A stretch of 64,000 nt of DNA from Bostrychus sinensis (Eukaryota; Chordata; Actinopteri; Gobiiformes; Eleotridae). The stretch covers positions 51,793,263 to 51,857,262 of the forward strand of contig CM036239.1 in NCBI GenBank assembly GCA_020698575.1. Direction: 5' to 3'. The translations under genes and the position numbers were made by a program. Under the pieces are notes generated by a model that saw only the letters and a program-made list of their open reading frames with translations, ran no database searches and was not told the origin of the DNA. Below are positions 34,701 to 64,000 of this stretch, piece after piece; within the stretch, counting starts at the first letter, position 1; each line of letters opens with the position of its first letter.

Positions 34701-35061
34701 AAACAGCAGAGGAAAGCCGTTGTGGTTGACATTGCAATACCAAGCGATTGTAACATCAGGAAAAAGGAACACGAGAAACTGGAGAAGTACCAAGGCCTCA
34801 AAGAAGAACTTGAGAAGGCCTGGAAAGTGAAGGCAACAGTGGTGCCCGTGGTCATCGGAGCACTCGGGGCAGTAACCCCCAAACTGGAAGAGTGGCTACA
34901 GCAGATCCCAGGAAAAACATCAGACATCTCAGTCCAGAAGAGCGCAGTCCTAGGAACAGCAAAGATACTGCGCAGAACCCTCAAGCTCCCAGGCCTCTGG
35001 TAGAGGACCCGAGCTTGGATGGATGAAACCGCCCGCGGAGGGCGAGAGGACAATTTTTTTT
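31719..35061 (+). pseudogene. R4/Rex6-type LINE (RT plus restriction-like endonuclease), near full length
   Basis: A long open frame (32673-35003, 776 codons to the stop) encodes a reverse transcriptase and endonuclease. Motif A is WIDYKKAYDS near residues 202-211, the catalytic YMDD is at 303-306 (33579-33590), a CCHC knuckle (CRLCKEAPETIQHITAGC) lies near 587-604, and a restriction-enzyme-like nuclease core follows with PDIVVMDK near 670 and VVDIAIPSD near 686. This order defines the R2/R4/NeSL kind of LINE, unlike LINEs with an N-terminal AP endonuclease. The N-terminal part (31761-32670) is broken by an in-frame TGA at 32601-32603 and by frame changes near 32200 and 32300, so the copy is probably dead. 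A short 3' region ends in poly-T at 35061. AT repeats flank both sides. A fragment of the same family lies at 62051-62404. Confidence 0.85.
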
Positions 35062-35078
35062 ATATATATATATATATG
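35062..35078. repeat. (TA)n, right flank of the R4-type LINE
   Basis: Seven to eight TA units directly follow the poly-T end of the LINE and match the left flank in type. After it comes a fragment of another common repeat (CCTGATGAAGGCCCAGG at about 35106). Confidence 0.85.
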
Positions 35079-35561
35079 GCTTCTCAGCACTTTTCAAGTG
35101 TTTGCCTGATGAAGGCCCAGGGCTGAAAGTTTGACAGCGTGCAGGAGTCTCTTCCTTACTAAACGTCATAATAAAGTAACCGTTTCTTAGGTCTGTCTGG
35201 TCTATAACTGACAGATGGCTCCTGCAGGTTTTGTTGTAGCTGCCGGTTTAAAAAACAGATTGTTCATACTGCATTTCACACTGGACACCATTTTGATAAC
35301 AATAAACTTATTTTAATTTTTATTGTAGAATTCAAGTGCAGTTAAAAGTGTTGTTTTAGTGAAGTACAAATATTTGACATCATGCCAAAAACTTAATGAA
35401 CTGTCCCTGACACTGGTGACTCATTTTGGAAATGTTTGTATTTTGTGTTTTGTGAAAATGTTAGTAACACGGCATTTTACAGGACATTTTACAGTTTAAC
35501 GTTAAAATACAAGCAAATGACACACAACTTTTTTCTAAAATTTTAAAGGTTTTGTAGTAAA

Positions 35562-35834
35562 TGGTAAATTAATGGTCACATTTATATAGCGCTTTTCTAC
35601 TTTCATGGGTACTAAAAGCACTTTGCATCAAGGAACCATTCACTAATTCACTCACACATTCATATACCAGACACTGGAGGCAAGACTGGAGGCAAGACAC
35701 TTAACCCTGGCAGGGTTAAGTGTCTTGCCCAAGGATAAAATGACAGTATGCAATGGTGGGAGCAGCGATCAAACTGCCAACCTTTGGGTTAGTGGGCAAG
35801 CATCTCTACCAACTGAGCTACTGTTGCCCTGTAG
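35562..35834 (-). mobile_element. tRNA-derived SINE
   Basis: Read on the minus strand it starts with a tRNA-like head: TAGCTCAGTTGGTAGAG (A box) and, 17 bases on, GGTTGGCAGTTTGATCGC (B-box-like). It ends with GCGCTATATAAATGTG. It is not an intact tRNA because the acceptor arms do not pair. Intergenic, before copy B. Confidence 0.6.
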
Positions 35835-36475
35835 TAGGCCCTATGATGCACTGCTGACAGGATTTTGGAGGAGGAAAAACATTTAACAAAACATGAATTG
35901 ATTACAAAGAAAGTGGGCGTCACATCATCAACCACCCAGAAACACAACTCTAACCTGAACAGTGAACAACTGAACTCTAAACAGTGGCTTCAGCTGACGC
36001 TCAGTGGAGTAACGTTAAACCAGTGTTCTTGCCCTCCAAGGGAGTGTTACCTTCCAGAGCCCTGTGCTACGAAGCTGGATTTGAGAGTAAGCAAGGTAGC
36101 TTTGAGGTTAACCCTGGGTTTTTCGGAACAAAGTTGAATAACTTTCTATCAAGGTAGACCTCTGTGGTAACATACACTGAACAGCTAACCTGGTCCCTGG
36201 TTAAGTTCCAGTATAAGATAAGAAGATGGCTCTTGGTGAAGTCAGTGAAGAGGAAAGAGCTGCTGTGAGAGCAGAACGAGCTGTCGGTGTGAGCGAGAGC
36301 AGGAGGAGTAAACTGCAGCAGGAGGAGAAAAGTGCACAAGGGACACCGCTGACAGCAGGATGTAAAGCCAACATTAGAGACACTGTAAAGTCATAACTTG
36401 ATAAACATGTTAGATGTCAACCAATGAATTATATTCTGTTTAGAACAACACACAGCACATAATAATAATAATAGG

Positions 36476-36755
36476 GGTGCATGGTGGCAGAGCGGTTAGC
36501 GTTCTCGCCTCCCAGTGGGTTCAAGCCCTGGGCCGACCAACACACCATCACACAAACTCTCTGGGTGGAGGCTACATGTCCTCCCCATGTTCCTTTGGGT
36601 TCTCTCCAGGCACTCCGGCTTCCCCCCACCATCCAAAGACATGCATGTGTTAGGGAAATTGGTGAATCTAAACTTGCCCCTAGTGAATGAGAGTGAATGT
36701 CTGGCTGTGTTCATCTCTGTGTCAGCCTGGGACATGCTGGGAGGTTGCAAGTAGT
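36476..36755 (+). mobile_element. tRNA-derived SINE relic
   Basis: GGCAGAGCGGTTAGCGTTCTCGCC resembles an A box and GGTTCAAGCCCTG a B box, followed by the SINE body TGTTCCTTTGGGTTCTCTCC and AAAGACATGCATGTGTTAGG. It is related in layout to the SINE at 41090-41332. Confidence 0.55.
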
Positions 36756-37336
36756 GTCGTTTCTCTGTGATATTCAGATAAACTGTCTCTGTGATGTTGG
36801 TGTGATTGGTTGTCTAGCGCTGACTCCGCCTCAGGTGTGATGTCACTGTGAAAACAATTAGTACCGTGCAGTGTTTTAATGGGAGGCAAGGCGGCCACAG
36901 AGTTGTGGGTAAACAACATGATGGTACTTGTAAAGCCAAATATTTTCTGAGGTGGTACTTGGTGTGAGGAGTTACTGTCCATGGTACTAGTTCTTTGATA
37001 AGTACCATCAGCATCAGCACCATTGACGATTATGATCCTTCACATTTATTCTAATTCATTGGTTGTTTAATCTGTGTGAAATATTTTTACTTGAAAGGGA
37101 GTACTCCAACACCTCACCTTATCTAACACTATCTACGTCCATACAAATTCTTTTATGCCGTTTGAAGGAACCATAAATGTACTTTTGTTAATGATTGAAC
37201 CATCTGAAGACAAAAGTGAGAATGTGCTGAGATGAATTTCAGATCCTTGATTAGATAGACCGGGGTCACTGCCCACAGACACTCTGGACATAAATTTTCA
37301 CTCAGCGCTTGGTTTTCTAGGCTTTTTTAATTCAAA
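36756..37336. promoter_or_regulatory. upstream region of copy B, promoter not recognisable
   Basis: The 580 bases before the copy B ATG show no clear TATA box or CpG-rich stretch. A possible 3' splice site at 37313-37320 means the true promoter may lie further upstream, beyond an untranslated exon. Confidence 0.25.
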
Positions 37337-63400
<26,064 letters not shown>

Positions 63401-63505
63401 GTATGACTGAAAAATATCACCCACATCTGGTTCAAATATTGTGTCACTGTTTCACAATGGTAAACAATACCTGCCCCCAACCACCCAGCTGAGCCAACAT
63501 GCCCC

Positions 63506-63599
<94 letters not shown>

Positions 63600-63663
63600 T
63601 TATCTATCTATCTGTCTGTCTATCTATTTATCTATCTATCTATCTATCTGTCTGTCTATCTAT

Positions 63664-63697
<34 letters not shown>

Positions 63698-63763
63698 GTC
63701 TGTCTGTCTATCTATTTATCTATCTATCTATCTATCTATCTATCTGTCTGTCTGTCTATCTAT

Positions 63764-63823
<60 letters not shown>

Positions 63824-63856
63824 CTATCTATCTGTCTGTCTGTCTATTTATCTATC

Positions 63857-63887
<31 letters not shown>

Positions 63888-63950
63888 CTATCTATCTGTC
63901 TGTCTATCTATTTATCTATCTATCATCTATCTATCTGTCTGTCTATCTAT

Positions 63951-63988
<38 letters not shown>

Positions 63989-64000
63989 GTCTGTCTATCT
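63506..64000. repeat. (TCTA)n array with TCTG and TTTA variants
   Basis: At least 495 bases of tetranucleotide repeat that runs past the window. Blocks of TCTGTCTG followed by TCTATTTATC recur every 40-60 bases, giving a loose higher-order pattern. It begins about 105 bases after a copy B exon. Confidence 0.95.

Noticed and set aside
34514..35053. 179-codon minus-strand ORF
   Set aside because: It is antisense to the endonuclease end of the R4-type LINE and shows only low-complexity Ser/Leu runs.
35800..35834. tRNA-like A box on the minus strand
   Set aside because: No complete tRNA cloverleaf can be formed. The tRNA-like head is followed by a SINE body, so it is annotated as a SINE.
63506..64000. 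Repeat array considered as CRISPR-like
   Set aside because: It is a simple tetranucleotide repeat without unique spacers, in an animal genome.

Overview
This is vertebrate nuclear DNA, most likely from a teleost fish. The genes are split by many GT-AG introns, and the non-coding DNA is packed with element types typical of teleosts: Tc1-like transposons, a Rex3-like LINE with a GATG-type tail, tRNA-derived SINEs, hAT and Harbinger-like MITEs, and long (TA)n, (TTA)n and (TCTA)n microsatellites. The species cannot be named from the window.

The host genes are two head-to-tail SLC26A3-type anion exchangers (chloride/bicarbonate exchanger, DRA), both on the + strand. Copy A enters from the left already inside the gene. 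It has 17 visible exons from 1025 to a stop at 29534-29536, and ends in a PDZ-ligand-like ETRF tail. Copy B starts with an ATG at 37337 and has 15 visible exons up to 63400. The rest of its STAS domain and C-terminus lie beyond the right edge. Twelve consecutive homologous exons have identical lengths in A and B, so this is a tandem duplication of an intact gene. Both would act as apical membrane exchangers, with a 14-helix transport domain followed by a cytoplasmic STAS domain.

Layout: 1-1024 upstream intron of A with a Rex3-like fragment; 1025-29536 gene A, including an 8 kb intron (10611-18608) that holds a nest of transposons; 29537-37336 intergenic, with an L2-like LINE relic, a DNA-transposon copy, a near full-length R4-type LINE set inside (AT)n, and two SINEs; 37337-63400 gene B, with a Rex3 3' end, a SINE inside a Tc1 relic, a complete Tc1 element with a one-base frameshift, Harbinger/hAT MITEs and a second R4-LINE fragment; 63506-64000 a TCTA array running off the edge.

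I found no new protein-coding system. The most informative signals are the tandem exchanger pair, a 55-base stretch of exact identity between the copies, opposite intron growth in the two copies, and several nested insertions whose empty target sites lie elsewhere in the same window. Exon boundaries were read by eye from reading frame, splice signals and the match between A and B. Transposon family names rest on recognised protein motifs, termini and target-site duplications, not on a database search.
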